64,000 nt of DNA from Prochlorococcus marinus str. MIT 9211. GTDB taxonomy: Bacteria; Cyanobacteriota; Cyanobacteriia; PCC-6307; Cyanobiaceae. The translations under genes and the position numbers were made by a program. Where the stretch lies: the NCBI RefSeq assembly GCF_000018585.1, contig NC_009976.1, forward strand, positions 801,982 through 865,981. Direction: 5' to 3'. Position 1 is the stretch's first letter. The number at the start of each line of letters is the position of its first letter. Positions 27,401 through 39,690 of this stretch are shown piece after piece. The notes below the pieces were generated by a model. It ran no database searches and was not told where the DNA came from. It was given only the letters and a program-made list of their open reading frames with translations.

Positions 27401-28251
27401 TATAAAAGCCTTTCTAGCCCATAAACTAGGGTGGTTAGTTCTCTTACTTTAGAGGCTACAAGTTTTACACCGGGCATATAGGCTGCTCTATCAACTGTAT
27501 TGTGACTAAGAACATATGTTTCACCTACTCCACCGAAAATAACTTCCTGTCGGGCGACAATACCTGGTAATCGTATTGAATGAATATTAATGCCACTCTG
27601 CCTCAATCCTCCTCTACAGCCTTCAATTAACTCTTCCTCTTTAACATTTGAGGTGTTGAATTTTTTTCCAGTCTCTTCTATGAGCTCAGCAGTTTTTAGA
27701 CAAGTACCACTAGGAGCATCTTTTTTTTGATTATGATGAGATTCTATTAATTCAATATTTTCGTAAAAGGAGCTGGCAGCCGCTGCAGCTTGTTGAAGTA
27801 GCACTATACCTACAGAAAAGTTTGGAATTATGGCTCCACCAATAGAGGCCTTTCTTGCAAAATCGCTTAAATCTATTATCTGATCTTGGGTTAAGCCAGT
27901 TGTTCCTATTACTGGATGAATGCCATAAGCTATGGCCGAACGTGTATTCTCATAAACAACTGATGGCTGAGTAAAATCTATTAACACTGGTGCATTTGGA
28001 ACTGAACTATCTCTATATTTTTGACTGACTGCACATAAGCTTCCCTCAAGGTCAGAAGTTACTGTCACACCTAAATTACCAATACCTAGAACGTCTCCAA
28101 CATCAAGATCCTCATGACTGGGAGAAGTGTCTATGGCTGCCTCTAATTGAAACTTAGTTGATTGTTGAATGGTTTTAACAACCTCGGAACCCATTTTCCC
28201 CAGTGCTCCAGAGACAAGAACCGGTATTTGGTTCGTAGCAGATGAAGTCAT
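27400..28251 (-). CDS. dapB: 4-hydroxy-tetrahydrodipicolinate reductase DapB
   Basis: NAD(P)H-dependent step of lysine and diaminopimelate synthesis. The 283-residue protein has the nucleotide-binding start VLVSGALGKMGSEVV and IGTTGLT. The active-site motif ESHHNQKKDAPSGT (about residues 169-182) carries the catalytic His and Lys. The length is normal. The gene diverges from chlH, with a 121-base spacer that must hold both promoters. Confidence 0.95.
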   Translation of the reverse strand: MTSSATNQIPVLVSGALGKMGSEVVKTIQQSTKFQLEAAIDTSPSHEDLDVGDVLGIGNLGVTVTSDLEGSLCAVSQKYRDSSVPNAPVLIDFTQPSVVYENTRSAIAYGIHPVIGTTGLTQDQIIDLSDFARKASIGGAIIPNFSVGIVLLQQAAAAASSFYENIELIESHHNQKKDAPSGTCLKTAELIEETGKKFNTSNVKEEELIEGCRGGLRQSGINIHSIRLPGIVARQEVIFGGVGETYVLSHNTVDRAAYMPGVKLVASKVRELTTLVYGLERLL

Positions 28252-28372
28252 TACAAAAAGCTTTTAATGAATCATATGGATTGTTTAGATTAGTTGTAAC
28301 AGCACATAAGTAAAAACCACAGTATCGCCCCTTATAAAAGTAGGCTGTCCCAAGCACATTGTCGAAAGAGCG

Positions 28373-31300
28373 ATGTTTACTCAGGTTCGTTCAGCAAATA
28401 GAAGAGTAGTGCCAAATGATGGTAATAATCACAGTTATATCGTTAAAACTGTCTATGTAGTTCTAGAACCGCAGTACCAAAATGCTCTTACAGAAGCAGC
28501 TAAATCAATAAACTCTATGAATGGTGTAGTAGGTATTGAGTTAAGTGGGTATTTAATTGAAGAATTAAGAAATGATCAAAATTATAAAGATTTTAAATCT
28601 GACATTTCAAATGCAGACATATTTATTGGATCTTTAATATTTATCGAGGATTTAGCAGGAAAGGTCGTAGAGGCAGTAGCTCCTTATAAGGAAAACCTTA
28701 AAGCGTCAGTCGTCTTCCCTTCTATGCCTGAAGTGATGAGATTAAATAAGCTAGGGTCTTTTTCTATGGCACAACTAGGTCAAAGCAAAAGTATAATTGG
28801 GGATTTTATGAAGAAGAAGAAAGAGTCTGGAGGAGCTGGATTTCAAGACTCAATGTTAAAACTATTGAACACTTTGCCATCTATTCTTAAGTACCTACCA
28901 ATTGATAAGGCACAAGATGCTAGAAATTTCATTTTAAGCTTTCAATATTGGCTAGGAGGTACTCCTGACAATCTAAAGAACTTTATGTTAATGCTTGCTA
29001 ATAAATATGTAATTAATATAGATGAGTCCACCGACAATGTACAACTAGAAGTAGATGAACCAGAAGTATTTCCCGATTTAGGTATTTGGCATCCGATGGC
29101 TCCTAGGATGTTTGAAGACATTAAGGAATATCAGAATTGGACAACAAGTAGAAAGGATCTTTCTATTAAATCAAGAGAAGGTCCTGTTATAGGTTTAGTG
29201 CTACAAAGAAGCCACATAGTTACTGGTGATGAAGCCCACTATGTAGCAATTATTCAAGAGCTTGAATTTAGAGGAGCAACGGTAATACCAATTTTTTGTG
29301 GTGGACTTGATTTCTCAAGGCCTGTTGAAACATTCTTTTTTGATCCACTCAATAAAAATAAGCCTTTAGTAGATGGTGTTGTTTCTTTGACTGGATTTGC
29401 ATTAGTAGGAGGTCCAGCACGACAGGATCATCCCAAGGCCATTGAAGCACTTAAGAAATTAAATCGCCCTTATATGGTCGCATTACCTCTCGTTTTCCAA
29501 ACTACTCAAGAATGGGAAGGAAGTGATTTAGGCCTTCATCCAGTACAAGTTGCACTACAAATAGCAATTCCGGAACTTGACGGTGCAATTGAACCAATCG
29601 TTTTATCGGGAAGAGATGACGCTACAGGCAAAGCTCATACACTTCAAGACCGAGTTGATGCTATTGCAGAGAGGGCTATTCGTTGGTCATCCCTCAGAAT
29701 CAAAGAAAGGAAAGATAAAAAACTTGCAATCACTGTATTTAGTTTTCCACCAGATAAAGGAAATGTCGGTACCGCAGCATATTTAGATGTTTTTGGGTCA
29801 ATTTATAGAGTTTTAGAAGAGATGAAGTTAAAAGGCTATCAAGTTAATGATTTACCAAGAAGTCCTAAGGCTTTAATGGAAAGGCTAATAAATGATCCTG
29901 AAGCAATAGAAGGTTCTCCAGAATTATCTATAGCGCACAAAATGACTGTAGATGAATATGAAAGGTTAACTCCATATGCTGATCGCTTAGAAGAAAATTG
30001 GGGTAAACCCCCGGGAAATTTGAATAGTGATGGGCAAAATCTTTTAATTTATGGTCACCATTTTGGCAATGTATTTGTTGGAGTTCAACCAACTTTTGGT
30101 TACGAAGGTGATCCTATGAGGCTTTTATATTCTAAAAGTGCTAGTCCTCATCATGGATTTGCAGCTTATTATACATATCTAGAAAAAGTCTGGAAAGCTG
30201 ATGCCGTACTTCATTTTGGCACTCATGGATCCCTAGAATTTATGCCAGGTAAGCAGATGGGAATGAGTGAATCCTGCTATCCAGATTCTTTAATAGGAGG
30301 ATTGCCTAATCTTTATTACTATGCAGCTAATAATCCATCAGAGGCGACAATAGCAAAGAGAAGAGGATATGCATCAACTATCAGTTATTTAACACCTCCA
30401 GCTGAAAATGCTGGCTTATATAAAGGTCTTAAGGAATTAAGTGAATTAGTTGGTTCATACCAACAACTTAGAGAAAGTTCTCGAGGTATACAAATAGTGA
30501 ATGCAATTGTAGAAACTTCTAGACAATGCAACCTTGATAAAGATGTAGATCTTCCTCAAGTAGATGCATCAGAGTTAGATCAAGAAAAAAGAGATTTAAT
30601 TGTCGGATCTATATATCGGCAATTAATGGAAATAGAAAGTCGATTACTACCATGTGGTTTACATACAATTGGCAAGCCACCTACAGCTGAGGAAGCTATA
30701 GCTAGTTTAGTTAGTATTGCAGCTCTTGAAAGAGAACAAGAGCAAATAAGATCATTGCCTGGTTTATTGGCAGAATCTGTTAATAGAAATATTGAAGAAA
30801 TCTACAAAGGTAATAATGACGGAGTTTTAGCTGATGTTGAATTAAATAATAAAATAACTGAAACAAGTAGAATTGCTGTTAGATCCTTAGTCCTTTCTTT
30901 AACTGGTAAAGGAGGAAGAGTAACTTTAGAAAAAAGTCTTATAACAAGACTCTTAGAGTTCTTGAGTAATCTAGGATTTAGTATATCGAATCCATGGACA
31001 AGAAAATGCCGGCAGAATGGTTTTAGAAAAATCGATTCTAAAGAACTTGATAACCTTTTTGAATATCTTCGTTTTTGCTTAGAACAAATTTGTGCAGACA
31101 AGGAAATGGAAAGTCTCTTAAAGGCTCTAGATGGAGACTATGTCCTACCAGGTCCAGGAGGAGATCCAATTAGGAATCCTTCAGTATTACCTAGCGGCAA
31201 GAATATTCATGCATTGGATCCGCAATCTATCCCAACTACAGCAGCGGTTGCTGCCGCTAAAGGTGTAGTAGACAAGCTTATTGAGAAACAGAAATCCGAT

Positions 31301-32392
31301 GAGGGATCATGGCCAGAAACTATAGCTTGTGTTTTATGGGGAACAGATAATATTAAAACCTATGGTGAGTCACTTGCTCAGATACTTTGGTTTGTAGGGG
31401 TAAAACCTAAGCCAGATTCTGTAGGTAGAGTTAATAAACTTGAATTAATACCCTTAGAGGAATTAGGTAGGCCAAGAATAGATGTAGTTGTTAATTGTTC
31501 TGGTGTATTTAGAGACTTATTTATAAACCAAATGGCATTAATTGACCAAGCTGTGAAAATGGCCGCAGAGGCTGACGAACCATTAGATAATAATTTTGTC
31601 AGGAAACATTCTCTTGAGCAAGCAGAAAGGGAGGGAATCGAGTTAAGAGATGCTGCCTGTAGAGTTTTTTCCAATGCTAGTGGAAGTTATAGCTCAAATG
31701 TAAATTTAGCGGTTGAGAATTCTACCTGGGAAGAAGAGAATGAATTGCAAGAGATGTACCTATCTAGGAAAACATACGCTTTTAATGCAGATAATCCAGG
31801 AGAAATGAATCAGAATAGAAATGTATTTGAATCAGTCATGAAAACAGCAGACGTAACCTTTCAGAACCTTGATTCATCAGAGATTTCATTAACAGATGTT
31901 AGTCACTATTTTGACTCAGACCCTACAAACCTAATAAAAAGTCTAAGAGATGATGGTAAAACGCCCAATAGTTTTATAGCCGACACTACTACAGCTAATG
32001 CACAAGTAAGATCTTTAAGTGAAACTATTAGGCTCGACTCAAGAACGAAACTATTGAATCCAAAATGGTACGAAGGAATGCTAAATTCTGGATATGAAGG
32101 AGTTAGAGAAGTATCAAATAGACTTAATTACACACTTGGATGGAGTGCAACAAGCGGTCAAGTCGATAACTTTGTATACGAGGAGTCCAATGAGACCTTT
32201 ATAAATGATCCCGAAATGAGGAAAAGGTTAATGGATCTTAATCCGCATAGTTTTAGAAGAATAGTTGGCACACTTCTAGAGGTAAATGGAAGGGGATATT
32301 GGGATACATCCGAAGAAAACATAGAACAACTTAAGGAGTTATATCAAGAGGTTGAAGATAAAATAGAAGGTGTTAATACTGAAAATACCTAA
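28373..32392 (+). CDS. chlH: magnesium chelatase subunit H
   Basis: The large porphyrin-binding subunit of Mg-chelatase, which inserts Mg2+ into protoporphyrin IX at the branch point between chlorophyll and heme synthesis. The 1339-residue protein is of the CobN/ChlH family. Visible signatures include the N-terminal [12 protein letters not shown], then [16 protein letters not shown], then [15 protein letters not shown] (about residue 615-629) and the C-terminal [15 protein letters not shown]. The length is as expected. It is transcribed alone, and no second chelatase subunit lies nearby. Confidence 0.98.
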   Translation: MFTQVRSANRRVVPNDGNNHSYIVKTVYVVLEPQYQNALTEAAKSINSMNGVVGIELSGYLIEELRNDQNYKDFKSDISNADIFIGSLIFIEDLAGKVVEAVAPYKENLKASVVFPSMPEVMRLNKLGSFSMAQLGQSKSIIGDFMKKKKESGGAGFQDSMLKLLNTLPSILKYLPIDKAQDARNFILSFQYWLGGTPDNLKNFMLMLANKYVINIDESTDNVQLEVDEPEVFPDLGIWHPMAPRMFEDIKEYQNWTTSRKDLSIKSREGPVIGLVLQRSHIVTGDEAHYVAIIQELEFRGATVIPIFCGGLDFSRPVETFFFDPLNKNKPLVDGVVSLTGFALVGGPARQDHPKAIEALKKLNRPYMVALPLVFQTTQEWEGSDLGLHPVQVALQIAIPELDGAIEPIVLSGRDDATGKAHTLQDRVDAIAERAIRWSSLRIKERKDKKLAITVFSFPPDKGNVGTAAYLDVFGSIYRVLEEMKLKGYQVNDLPRSPKALMERLINDPEAIEGSPELSIAHKMTVDEYERLTPYADRLEENWGKPPGNLNSDGQNLLIYGHHFGNVFVGVQPTFGYEGDPMRLLYSKSASPHHGFAAYYTYLEKVWKADAVLHFGTHGSLEFMPGKQMGMSESCYPDSLIGGLPNLYYYAANNPSEATIAKRRGYASTISYLTPPAENAGLYKGLKELSELVGSYQQLRESSRGIQIVNAIVETSRQCNLDKDVDLPQVDASELDQEKRDLIVGSIYRQLMEIESRLLPCGLHTIGKPPTAEEAIASLVSIAALEREQEQIRSLPGLLAESVNRNIEEIYKGNNDGVLADVELNNKITETSRIAVRSLVLSLTGKGGRVTLEKSLITRLLEFLSNLGFSISNPWTRKCRQNGFRKIDSKELDNLFEYLRFCLEQICADKEMESLLKALDGDYVLPGPGGDPIRNPSVLPSGKNIHALDPQSIPTTAAVAAAKGVVDKLIEKQKSDEGSWPETIACVLWGTDNIKTYGESLAQILWFVGVKPKPDSVGRVNKLELIPLEELGRPRIDVVVNCSGVFRDLFINQMALIDQAVKMAAEADEPLDNNFVRKHSLEQAEREGIELRDAACRVFSNASGSYSSNVNLAVENSTWEEENELQEMYLSRKTYAFNADNPGEMNQNRNVFESVMKTADVTFQNLDSSEISLTDVSHYFDSDPTNLIKSLRDDGKTPNSFIADTTTANAQVRSLSETIRLDSRTKLLNPKWYEGMLNSGYEGVREVSNRLNYTLGWSATSGQVDNFVYEESNETFINDPEMRKRLMDLNPHSFRRIVGTLLEVNGRGYWDTSEENIEQLKELYQEVEDKIEGVNTENT

Positions 32393-32401
32393 TAATATTA
32401 A

Positions 32402-33235
32402 TTACTTCCATAATTCATTGGCTAGGCGAATAGTTTGAATAGTTTCTTTGACATCATGAACTCTGACCATATCCACATTTGACGCAACACATTTACAAAC
32501 AACTGAAATATTACCTGCATTTCTTTTTAATGGGTTTTTCTCATTAATAATCTCCCCAATAAACCTTTTCCTGGAAGCTCCTATTATTAAAGGAAAATTT
32601 CCGCCAGAAAATTTATCAATGTTAGTTAATATCTGAATATTATGTTCTCTGTTTTTAGAAAACCCAATCCCAGGGTCCCAGATAATATTTTTTTCACGAA
32701 TGCCCTTCGAGATTGCATTATCAGTTAATTCGATTAAACTCTGATAAACATCCTCTACTACATTGTTATATTCTGCCTGAGAGTGTATGGTTTTATTGTT
32801 AGACTTGCTATGTGTTAAAACGTAAGGAAAATTTCCACTAGATAATACATCAACCATTCTTTTATCATATTTAGAACCAGTAACATCATTTATCCAGTCT
32901 GCCCCTTCTTCTAAAGCCTTCTCAGCTACACTTGAATGAAATGTATCTACAGATATAATTGAATTAGGTAACTTTGAACGTATAGATTTTAGTATAGGTA
33001 ATAGTCTTTTTAATTCTTCATCTGGGCTAATAATATTTGCACCTGGACGAGTACTTTGGGCCCCTAAGTCAATTACGTCTGCGCCATCTTTAATTGACAT
33101 TAGAGCTCTTTTCAAAGCTTCTTCCTCTATTAAATATTTACCTCCATCACTAAATGAGTCAGGGGTAATATTTATAATTGCCATCACTGCGGTTCTTTGA
33201 CCCCACCCGGACGGCCAGATCGTATTGTTATTCAA
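32402..33235 (-). CDS. folP: dihydropteroate synthase
   Basis: Joins p-aminobenzoate to the pterin pyrophosphate in folate synthesis. Signatures in order: [58 protein letters not shown] and a C-terminal RVHDV. I start at a TTG (33235) that overlaps tpiA by 8 bases. An ATG at 33301 is also in frame but would overlap tpiA by 74 bases and add 22 residues before the first conserved strand. Both starts give the same catalytic domain. Confidence 0.92.
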   Translation of the reverse strand: MNNNTIWPSGWGQRTAVMAIINITPDSFSDGGKYLIEEEALKRALMSIKDGADVIDLGAQSTRPGANIISPDEELKRLLPILKSIRSKLPNSIISVDTFHSSVAEKALEEGADWINDVTGSKYDKRMVDVLSSGNFPYVLTHSKSNNKTIHSQAEYNNVVEDVYQSLIELTDNAISKGIREKNIIWDPGIGFSKNREHNIQILTNIDKFSGGNFPLIIGASRKRFIGEIINEKNPLKRNAGNISVVCKCVASNVDMVRVHDVKETIQTIRLANELWK

Positions 33236-33959
33236 CTTTGTAATTGGAGATCCTTGCGAAACTTTCAGGATCGAGGGAAGCTCCTCCAACGAGAACTCCA
33301 TCTATATCACTCATAGCCATAATCTCGTCTATGTTTCCAGGTTTAACTGAGCCACCATATTGAATTAATATTTCCGGGCAATTGGCCCATTGTCTTATCA
33401 ACCCACAAATTCTGTTTGCCTCATTTGCTTCACATGTTTTACCTGTACCAATTGCCCAAATTGGCTCATAAGCAACAATGAGCTTCTTCTTATCTGTTTC
33501 CTCAAGACCCTGCTCTACCTGTCTTCTTATAACCCTTTCAGCCTCTCCTCTCTCTCTCTGTTCAATAGTCTCACCAACACAAACTATTGGTATTAAGCCA
33601 TTTGCTTGAGCTGATTTAGCTCTTAGATTTATTTGTTTATCACTCTCACTGAAATATTTTCGTGGTTCACTGTGGCCAACTATTGCATATGACACGGAAT
33701 GCTCTAAGAGCATTTTGGGAGATATTTCTGCTGTGAAGGCTCCATTGTCCTCCCAGTGAACGTTTTGACTGGATAAAGATACATTGGATCCTTTTAATAT
33801 TTCAGACAATGTTGATATAGCTGTAAATGGAGGTGCAAGAACTAATTCTCGGCCTTTAGGAACGTTCTTAATCAAAGGAAGGTAGGCAGATATAAAATCT
33901 CTTGCCTGAGCACATGTCATGTGCATTTTCCAGTTGCCTGCGATTACCGTTTTGCTCAC
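33228..33959 (-). CDS. tpiA: triosephosphate isomerase
   Basis: Interconverts glyceraldehyde-3-phosphate and dihydroxyacetone phosphate in glycolysis and the Calvin cycle. The 243-residue barrel has the catalytic Lys in AGNWKMH, catalytic His in [11 protein letters not shown] (about 96), catalytic Glu in [14 protein letters not shown] (about 167) and phosphate-loop YGGSVKPGN. The usual GHSERR reads GHSEPR, a substitution outside the catalytic residues. Its end overlaps the folP start. Confidence 0.96.
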   Translation of the reverse strand: MSKTVIAGNWKMHMTCAQARDFISAYLPLIKNVPKGRELVLAPPFTAISTLSEILKGSNVSLSSQNVHWEDNGAFTAEISPKMLLEHSVSYAIVGHSEPRKYFSESDKQINLRAKSAQANGLIPIVCVGETIEQRERGEAERVIRRQVEQGLEETDKKKLIVAYEPIWAIGTGKTCEANEANRICGLIRQWANCPEILIQYGGSVKPGNIDEIMAMSDIDGVLVGGASLDPESFARISNYKVE

Positions 33960-33977
33960 GCACCTAACCTGCTGATC

Positions 33978-34187
33978 TCAATTACCCAACTTACGGCCTG
34001 AAGGATCTTCATCCGAAAAGATCTCCTGAATATTGCCAAAAGATACTAAATCACCATGTATAAGTCTCCTACCTCGTCTGGTCTCTATTTGACCATTAAC
34101 ACTTACGGACCCTGTGCTAATAAGGTGTTTAGCTTGTCCACCACTATTGGTTAGACATTTCCATTTAAGAAATTGATATAGTTTCAT
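33978..34187 (-). CDS. S4-domain RNA-binding protein, YbcJ-like
   Basis: A 69-residue protein that is essentially one S4 domain: LYQFLKWKCLTNSGGQAKHLI, then SVSVNGQIETRRGRRL and GDLVSFG. The G-x-AK-x-x-I...V-x-NG-x-x-E-R pattern is that of YbcJ/YaaA-type small S4 proteins, which bind structured RNA, often rRNA. It is 18 bases upstream of tpiA on the same strand and diverges from the ABC exporter gene. Confidence 0.82.
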   Translation of the reverse strand: MKLYQFLKWKCLTNSGGQAKHLISTGSVSVNGQIETRRGRRLIHGDLVSFGNIQEIFSDEDPSGRKLGN

Positions 34188-34226
34188 TTGCAGTACCTTA
34201 CATCTCCTAATTGTTTATTGGATTGA

Positions 34227-35969
34227 ATGATCTCTAAATCTGCTAATAGCTTCCTAAGGTTTCTCCCCAGTTTAATTCCACATTCTAAGGAATTGATTTG
34301 GGGCGGAATCTCAATGCTTATATATGTTATCTGCTGGCCTGTTCTTGCATGGCTTGCAGGGAAATTAATACCAGCGATTGGAATTGGAGATTTGGAATTA
34401 GTAATACAGATAATTATTCAAGCTTTAGTAGTCTTTTTAGTCCAAAAAATAGCTCAATTTAGCCAGGATATACTTTTAGCTGGCCCATCACTAAAAATCA
34501 GTCAGGAGCTTCGTCAAGATCTATTTGCCAAGCTCCAAAGGATAGAAGTTCAATCCCTTGAAAAGTTATCTTCAGGTGATATTGCTTATAGGCTTACAGA
34601 GGATGCAGATAGAGTTGGAGAAGTAATTTATAAAACAATTCAAGACACAACACCTTGTATATTTCAACTTGTCGCAGTATTTGGATATATGCTTTATTTA
34701 GATTACAAATTAGCTTTAGCTACTTTAATTTTAGCTCCTGTCATATCACTACTAGTAGGTAATTTTGGAGAGAGAGTACTTCTAGCCTCAGAAAAAAGCC
34801 AAAAACAAGTAAGTACTCTTGCTGGATTATTGGGAGAAGGTATACAGAGTCTTCCTCTAATAAGAGCCTTTGGCGTAGAGGAATGGTTTCAATCTAAATT
34901 TAATGTACAGGTTCAACAACATAGAAGAGCAAGATACAAATCACTTAAGTTATTAGCTCTACAACATCCAGTAGTTGGCTTTATTGAGGCACTTGGCATC
35001 TTATTGATATTAGCTATTGGAGCCTTCAGAATTCAGAATGGAGGTATTGATTCAGAAGGGTTTAGCAGTTTCTTTGCAGCATTACTTATGTTAATTGATC
35101 CTATAAGTCATTTAACTACGAATTTCAATGAGCTTCAACAAGGCCAAGCATCATTAAAGCGTTTATTAGAAATTGAAACAGAACCAATGGACATTGATAA
35201 TCGTCACATTGGATCAACCCTTATCTCTTCTCAATCAGATATTATATTTGATAATGTATGTTTTTCTTATAGTAATGGTCCACAAGTTATTAATAATATA
35301 AAGTTAAATATAAAGACTGGTAGTATTGTAGCCCTTGTTGGACCCTCTGGATCAGGTAAAAGTACTATATTCTCATTATTACTAAGATTTATTAGACCTA
35401 AACATGGCACGATAACTATTAATAATATAGATCTTCAAGGGATAAAAATAAATGATATCAGAAAAAAAATTTCTATAGTTCCTCAAAGAGTAAACATTTT
35501 ATCTGGAACAATCTCTGAAGCTATTAATTTTGGTAGATCATTTAAAGAGGAAGAGATTATCAATGCAGCAAAATTAGCCAATGCCCATAAATTTATATCA
35601 GAAATGAGTAGCTCATACAACACATTTATAGAAGAAAGAGGAACAAATTTATCAGGGGGCCAGCTACAAAGAATCTCTATAGCAAGAGCTATTCTAGGTA
35701 ATCCTTCTATTCTATTATTAGATGAAGCTACTAGCGCACTTGATGCAGACTCAGAAATAGCAGTTCAAACAGGTTTGTCCCAAGCCATGAAAGGTAGGAC
35801 TGTATTTATAATTGCGCATAGATTATCTACCGTCCAAGAAGCAGATCAAATTGTCTATATTGAAAATGGCAGTATTGTCCAAGTCGGGAGTCATGATGAA
35901 TTAATGAGTAAGAAAGGAAAGTATAGAGACTTATGTGAAAAGCAATTTATAAGAGATTTAGCAGATTGA
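34227..35969 (+). CDS. ABC exporter (fused permease and ATPase), MsbA-like
   Basis: A 580-residue half-transporter that should act as a homodimer. The N-terminal 310 residues hold about six membrane helices. The ATPase follows with Walker A VGPSGSGKSTIF (about 370-381), Q-loop PQR, signature LSGGQLQRISIARAI and Walker B ILLLDEATSALD, then the switch His in IIAHRLSTV. The class includes lipid A/lipid flippases and peptide or drug exporters. The substrate here is unknown. Confidence 0.9.
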   Translation: MISKSANSFLRFLPSLIPHSKELIWGGISMLIYVICWPVLAWLAGKLIPAIGIGDLELVIQIIIQALVVFLVQKIAQFSQDILLAGPSLKISQELRQDLFAKLQRIEVQSLEKLSSGDIAYRLTEDADRVGEVIYKTIQDTTPCIFQLVAVFGYMLYLDYKLALATLILAPVISLLVGNFGERVLLASEKSQKQVSTLAGLLGEGIQSLPLIRAFGVEEWFQSKFNVQVQQHRRARYKSLKLLALQHPVVGFIEALGILLILAIGAFRIQNGGIDSEGFSSFFAALLMLIDPISHLTTNFNELQQGQASLKRLLEIETEPMDIDNRHIGSTLISSQSDIIFDNVCFSYSNGPQVINNIKLNIKTGSIVALVGPSGSGKSTIFSLLLRFIRPKHGTITINNIDLQGIKINDIRKKISIVPQRVNILSGTISEAINFGRSFKEEEIINAAKLANAHKFISEMSSSYNTFIEERGTNLSGGQLQRISIARAILGNPSILLLDEATSALDADSEIAVQTGLSQAMKGRTVFIIAHRLSTVQEADQIVYIENGSIVQVGSHDELMSKKGKYRDLCEKQFIRDLAD

Positions 35970-36024
35970 TAATGTAATTAGCAATATGGGATAGCATATA
36001 TACTCATAAATATATCTACTCATC

Positions 36025-36252
36025 ATGAAGGATCCAACTGTCAATGATCAAGAGCCAGTACTTACATTTGAAGGAAAGAGATACGACATCAAATCATTAC
36101 CAGATAATATTAAAGAATTAATTAAGGGTATGCAAATAGCAGATAATCAACTGAGATTTCATGAAGACACTCTCAAAGTAATTGCTTATGGTAGGCAATC
36201 AATGGCAAAAGAACTAAATGACAAATTAAAATCAGTTACTCCCATAAATTGA
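36025..36252 (+). CDS. small DUF6447-like protein
   Basis: A 75-residue acidic soluble protein: LTFEGKRYDIKSLPDNIKEL, then a helical second half ending KELNDKLKS. The pattern of a short strand plus YDIKSLPDN followed by one long helix matches DUF6447-type proteins, common in marine cyanobacteria and phages and of unknown function. It is 55 bases after the ABC exporter and converges on carB. Confidence 0.6.
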   Translation: MKDPTVNDQEPVLTFEGKRYDIKSLPDNIKELIKGMQIADNQLRFHEDTLKVIAYGRQSMAKELNDKLKSVTPIN

Positions 36253-36261
36253 TGGTAATAA

Positions 36262-39200
36262 TTAATGATGAATGTCTTGTAATGCATTAATTGTTATTTT
36301 GTGATTTTGCAATGCTGTTATAGCTTCGACAGCTGCCTTCGCTCCTGCAACAGTAGTTAATGTAGGCACTGAATAATCAAGAGCTGCTCTTCTTAAATAC
36401 TTATCATCGTGGGCTGCTTGCCTTCCTATAGGAGTATTTATTATTAATTGAATTTGTGCAGATCTTATTAGGTCTTCTATATTTGGTCGTCCCTCATGAA
36501 CTTTTAGAATAGGTTCTACCAATACTCCAGCGTCCATAAGATATTTTGAAGTGCCGAGAGTTGCAGTCAGGGTAAAACCTAAGTCAATCAATGATCTTGC
36601 AATAGGAACGAGGGAAGGTTTATCTCTGTCATGAGTGGATAAAAACACTACCCCACTCGTGGGCAAAGCTTCTCCCGCTGCAAGCTCTGACTTGGCGTAT
36701 GCCATACCGAAATCAGTAGCCGAGCCCATTACCTCACCTGTAGATCTCATTTCTGGTCCTAGAACACTGTCTGATCCTGGAAAGCGCTTAAAGGGCATGA
36801 CTGCCTCTTTTATTGTTTGAAGAGGCGGTATTGGTTCTTTAGTCACTCCAAGTTGATTTAATGTTTTGCCTCCAATTAGACTTGTAGCTATACGTGCCAA
36901 TGGCAAGCCTGTAGCCTTAGAGACGAATGGAACAGTCCTAGATGCTCTTGGATTTGCTTCAATTATAAAAACTTGCTCTATACCTTCAGTATCTATCTGT
37001 ACAGCAAATTGTAGGTTTATTAAACCTTCAACATTTAGTGCTTTAGATAGGGACTCGGTCCATTTTCTTATAGTTAGCTGTGAATCTTTTGATAACGATA
37101 TAGATGGCAAGCAGCAGGCAGAATCTCCAGAGTGAATACCTGCTGGTTCTATATGTTCCATCAAACCGCCAATAACAACATTACCTGTACGATCACAAAG
37201 AGCATCAACATCAACTTCAATTGCATTCTGTAGATATTGATCTATCAATACAGGATGATCTGGCTCAACCTTTACAGCCTCATTCATATATCTAACTAAT
37301 TCCTCATCTTCATAGACAATTTCCATTGCTCGACCCCCTAGTACATAAGATGGACGAACTACTATTGGATATTTAATATCTTGTGCTATAGCTATAGCTT
37401 CACTAATAGATCTTGCTATACCATTTCGAGGTTGTTTAATCTTTAGGTCATTTAAAATTTTATCAAATTGCTCACGATCTTCCGCCTTATCTATAGATAT
37501 AGGAGATGTTCCTAATATTTTTGTTTGGGTTTTGATTCCATCACTAGAATTAAGCCAGTTCATGATTGGTATTGATAACTTTAGTGGTGTCTGACCTCCA
37601 AATTGAACGATTACTCCATTAGGTTGCTCATATTCAATAATATTTAAAATATCCTCTAGAGTTAATGGTTCAAAATAAAGAATATCGCTAGTATCATAGT
37701 CTGTGGAAACAGTTTCAGGATTACTATTAACCATTATAGTTGTGTAACCATCTACCTGAAATTGATATGATGAGTGACAGCAGCAATAATCAAATTCTAT
37801 CCCTTGCCCTATTCTATTTGGCCCTCCACCTAAAATAAGAACTTTATTAGTATAGCTTGCCTCAATTTCTCTATCTAGCTCAATCTTATTAATTGTTCCG
37901 TCTAAATCTATTTTTTTAACTTGTCTTTCATAAGTTGAATAATGGTAGGGAGTGGAGGAGCTAAATTCAGCTGCACAGGTATCCACTGTTTTAAATTTTG
38001 GCAATATATTAAACCGTTTTCTTAGACTCCGGATTTGCAATTCATTCACTCTAAGAGCCCATGCTATTTGTCTATCAGAAAATCCTAGTTGTTTGAGCAA
38101 AAATAATTCCTCTTCATTAACATCCTCTATGTTCTTATCTGTTAGAATTGACTGTTCAGCTATAATAATGTTTCGTAGTTTAGATAAAAACCAGGGGTCA
38201 ATATTAGAAATTCTGTATATATTTTCATCAGACCTACCTTCCAACATTGCAGTTCTAACTGCCATTATTCTTTCTGGTGAAGGTGTCCTCAATAATTTAT
38301 CTAAATCAACTGACTTAATTAATTGATCAGTACCATCACATCCCCATCCTGATAGACCTACTTCTAGGGACCTTAATGCTTTCTGAAATGATTCTTCAAA
38401 AGATCTGCCTATTGCCATAGCTTCTCCTACAGACTTCATTGATGTGTTCAGAACTGCAGGACTTCCACCGAATTTCTCAAATGCAAATCGTGGAATTTTT
38501 GTGACTACATAATCAATTGTTGGCTCAAAGCAAGCTGGTGTTTTACCTGTGATGTCGTTAACAATTTCATCGAGTCTGTAACCAACTGCTAACAATGCTG
38601 CGATCTTTGCTATTGGGAAACCAGTAGCTTTACTTGCCAAAGCTGATGAACGACTAACCCTAGGGTTCATTTCAATAACTATTACTTCACCATCAATAGG
38701 ATTCACTGCAAATTGAATATTGCTCCCTCCAGTTTCTACTCCAATTTCTCTAATTATTTTTATTGAATAATCCCTTAGTCTTTGATATTCACGGTCAGTT
38801 AATGTTTGCGCTGGTGCTACTGTTATAGAATCACCAGTGTGAATACCCATAGGATCGAGATTTTCAATACTGCAAACAATAACTACATTGTCTGAAATAT
38901 CTCTCATTACTTCCAATTCAAACTCCTTCCATCCCAATAAAGACTTTTCAATAAGTATTTGAGAAACTGGACTAGCTTCCAATCCTTGCTTGCAAATAGA
39001 TATAAATTCTTCTTTGTTATATGCAATGCCTCCGCCACTTCCACCAAGGGTAAAGGCAGGTCGGATAATTCTTGGGAAAGTCGATATTGTATTTCCTACA
39101 GAAAGAGACTCCTCAATATTGGATGCAATACCAGATGGACATACATTTACTCCAATATTCTTCATAGAGTCTTTAAATAATTGGCGATCTTCTGCCCTTT

Positions 39201-39570
39201 TTATTGAGGCTAGATCTGCTCCGATAAGTTCTACGCCAAATTTTTTAAGAATTCCTTTCTCAGCAAGTTCTACAGATATGTTTAAAGCCGTTTGACCTCC
39301 CATTGTCGGAAGGAGTGCCTGAGGCCTTTCCACCTCAATAACCTTTTCGATGACATCTGATGTTATTGGTTCTATATAGGTCCTATAGGCAATTTCAGGA
39401 TCTGTCATTATTGAAGCCGGATTAGAATTAACTAATACGACTTCATATCCTTCCTCTTTTAAGGCTTTACAGGCTTGGGTTCCTGAATAATCGAATTCAC
39501 AGGCCTGGCCTATCACAATTGGTCCAGAACCTAGGATGAGAATGCGACGTATATCTTTACGCCGTGGCAT
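36262..39570 (-). CDS. carB: carbamoyl-phosphate synthase large chain
   Basis: Makes carbamoyl phosphate from bicarbonate, ATP and glutamine-derived ammonia for arginine and pyrimidines. The 1102-residue protein shows the two homologous ATP-grasp halves: [21 protein letters not shown] near the start, then [20 protein letters not shown] near residue 573. It also has the allosteric C-terminal MGS domain ([11 protein letters not shown], then [13 protein letters not shown]). The length is full. The small subunit carA is not in this window. Confidence 0.98.
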   Translation of the reverse strand: MPRRKDIRRILILGSGPIVIGQACEFDYSGTQACKALKEEGYEVVLVNSNPASIMTDPEIAYRTYIEPITSDVIEKVIEVERPQALLPTMGGQTALNISVELAEKGILKKFGVELIGADLASIKRAEDRQLFKDSMKNIGVNVCPSGIASNIEESLSVGNTISTFPRIIRPAFTLGGSGGGIAYNKEEFISICKQGLEASPVSQILIEKSLLGWKEFELEVMRDISDNVVIVCSIENLDPMGIHTGDSITVAPAQTLTDREYQRLRDYSIKIIREIGVETGGSNIQFAVNPIDGEVIVIEMNPRVSRSSALASKATGFPIAKIAALLAVGYRLDEIVNDITGKTPACFEPTIDYVVTKIPRFAFEKFGGSPAVLNTSMKSVGEAMAIGRSFEESFQKALRSLEVGLSGWGCDGTDQLIKSVDLDKLLRTPSPERIMAVRTAMLEGRSDENIYRISNIDPWFLSKLRNIIIAEQSILTDKNIEDVNEEELFLLKQLGFSDRQIAWALRVNELQIRSLRKRFNILPKFKTVDTCAAEFSSSTPYHYSTYERQVKKIDLDGTINKIELDREIEASYTNKVLILGGGPNRIGQGIEFDYCCCHSSYQFQVDGYTTIMVNSNPETVSTDYDTSDILYFEPLTLEDILNIIEYEQPNGVIVQFGGQTPLKLSIPIMNWLNSSDGIKTQTKILGTSPISIDKAEDREQFDKILNDLKIKQPRNGIARSISEAIAIAQDIKYPIVVRPSYVLGGRAMEIVYEDEELVRYMNEAVKVEPDHPVLIDQYLQNAIEVDVDALCDRTGNVVIGGLMEHIEPAGIHSGDSACCLPSISLSKDSQLTIRKWTESLSKALNVEGLINLQFAVQIDTEGIEQVFIIEANPRASRTVPFVSKATGLPLARIATSLIGGKTLNQLGVTKEPIPPLQTIKEAVMPFKRFPGSDSVLGPEMRSTGEVMGSATDFGMAYAKSELAAGEALPTSGVVFLSTHDRDKPSLVPIARSLIDLGFTLTATLGTSKYLMDAGVLVEPILKVHEGRPNIEDLIRSAQIQLIINTPIGRQAAHDDKYLRRAALDYSVPTLTTVAGAKAAVEAITALQNHKITINALQDIHH

Positions 39571-39690
39571 TGGATTTAATAATTTGCTCTAAATCGGTTA
39601 GCTTCACAAAGTACTGATTCAAATCACCCAATGACGAAGCTAGTAACAAATAAATACTAGCTAAGTTGCATAAATTGGAAACCAGAAACC

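Noticed and set aside
36635-39295. Several plus-strand frames of 60-125 codons within carB
   Set aside because: All lie opposite a full-length, well-conserved carB and have no independent support.
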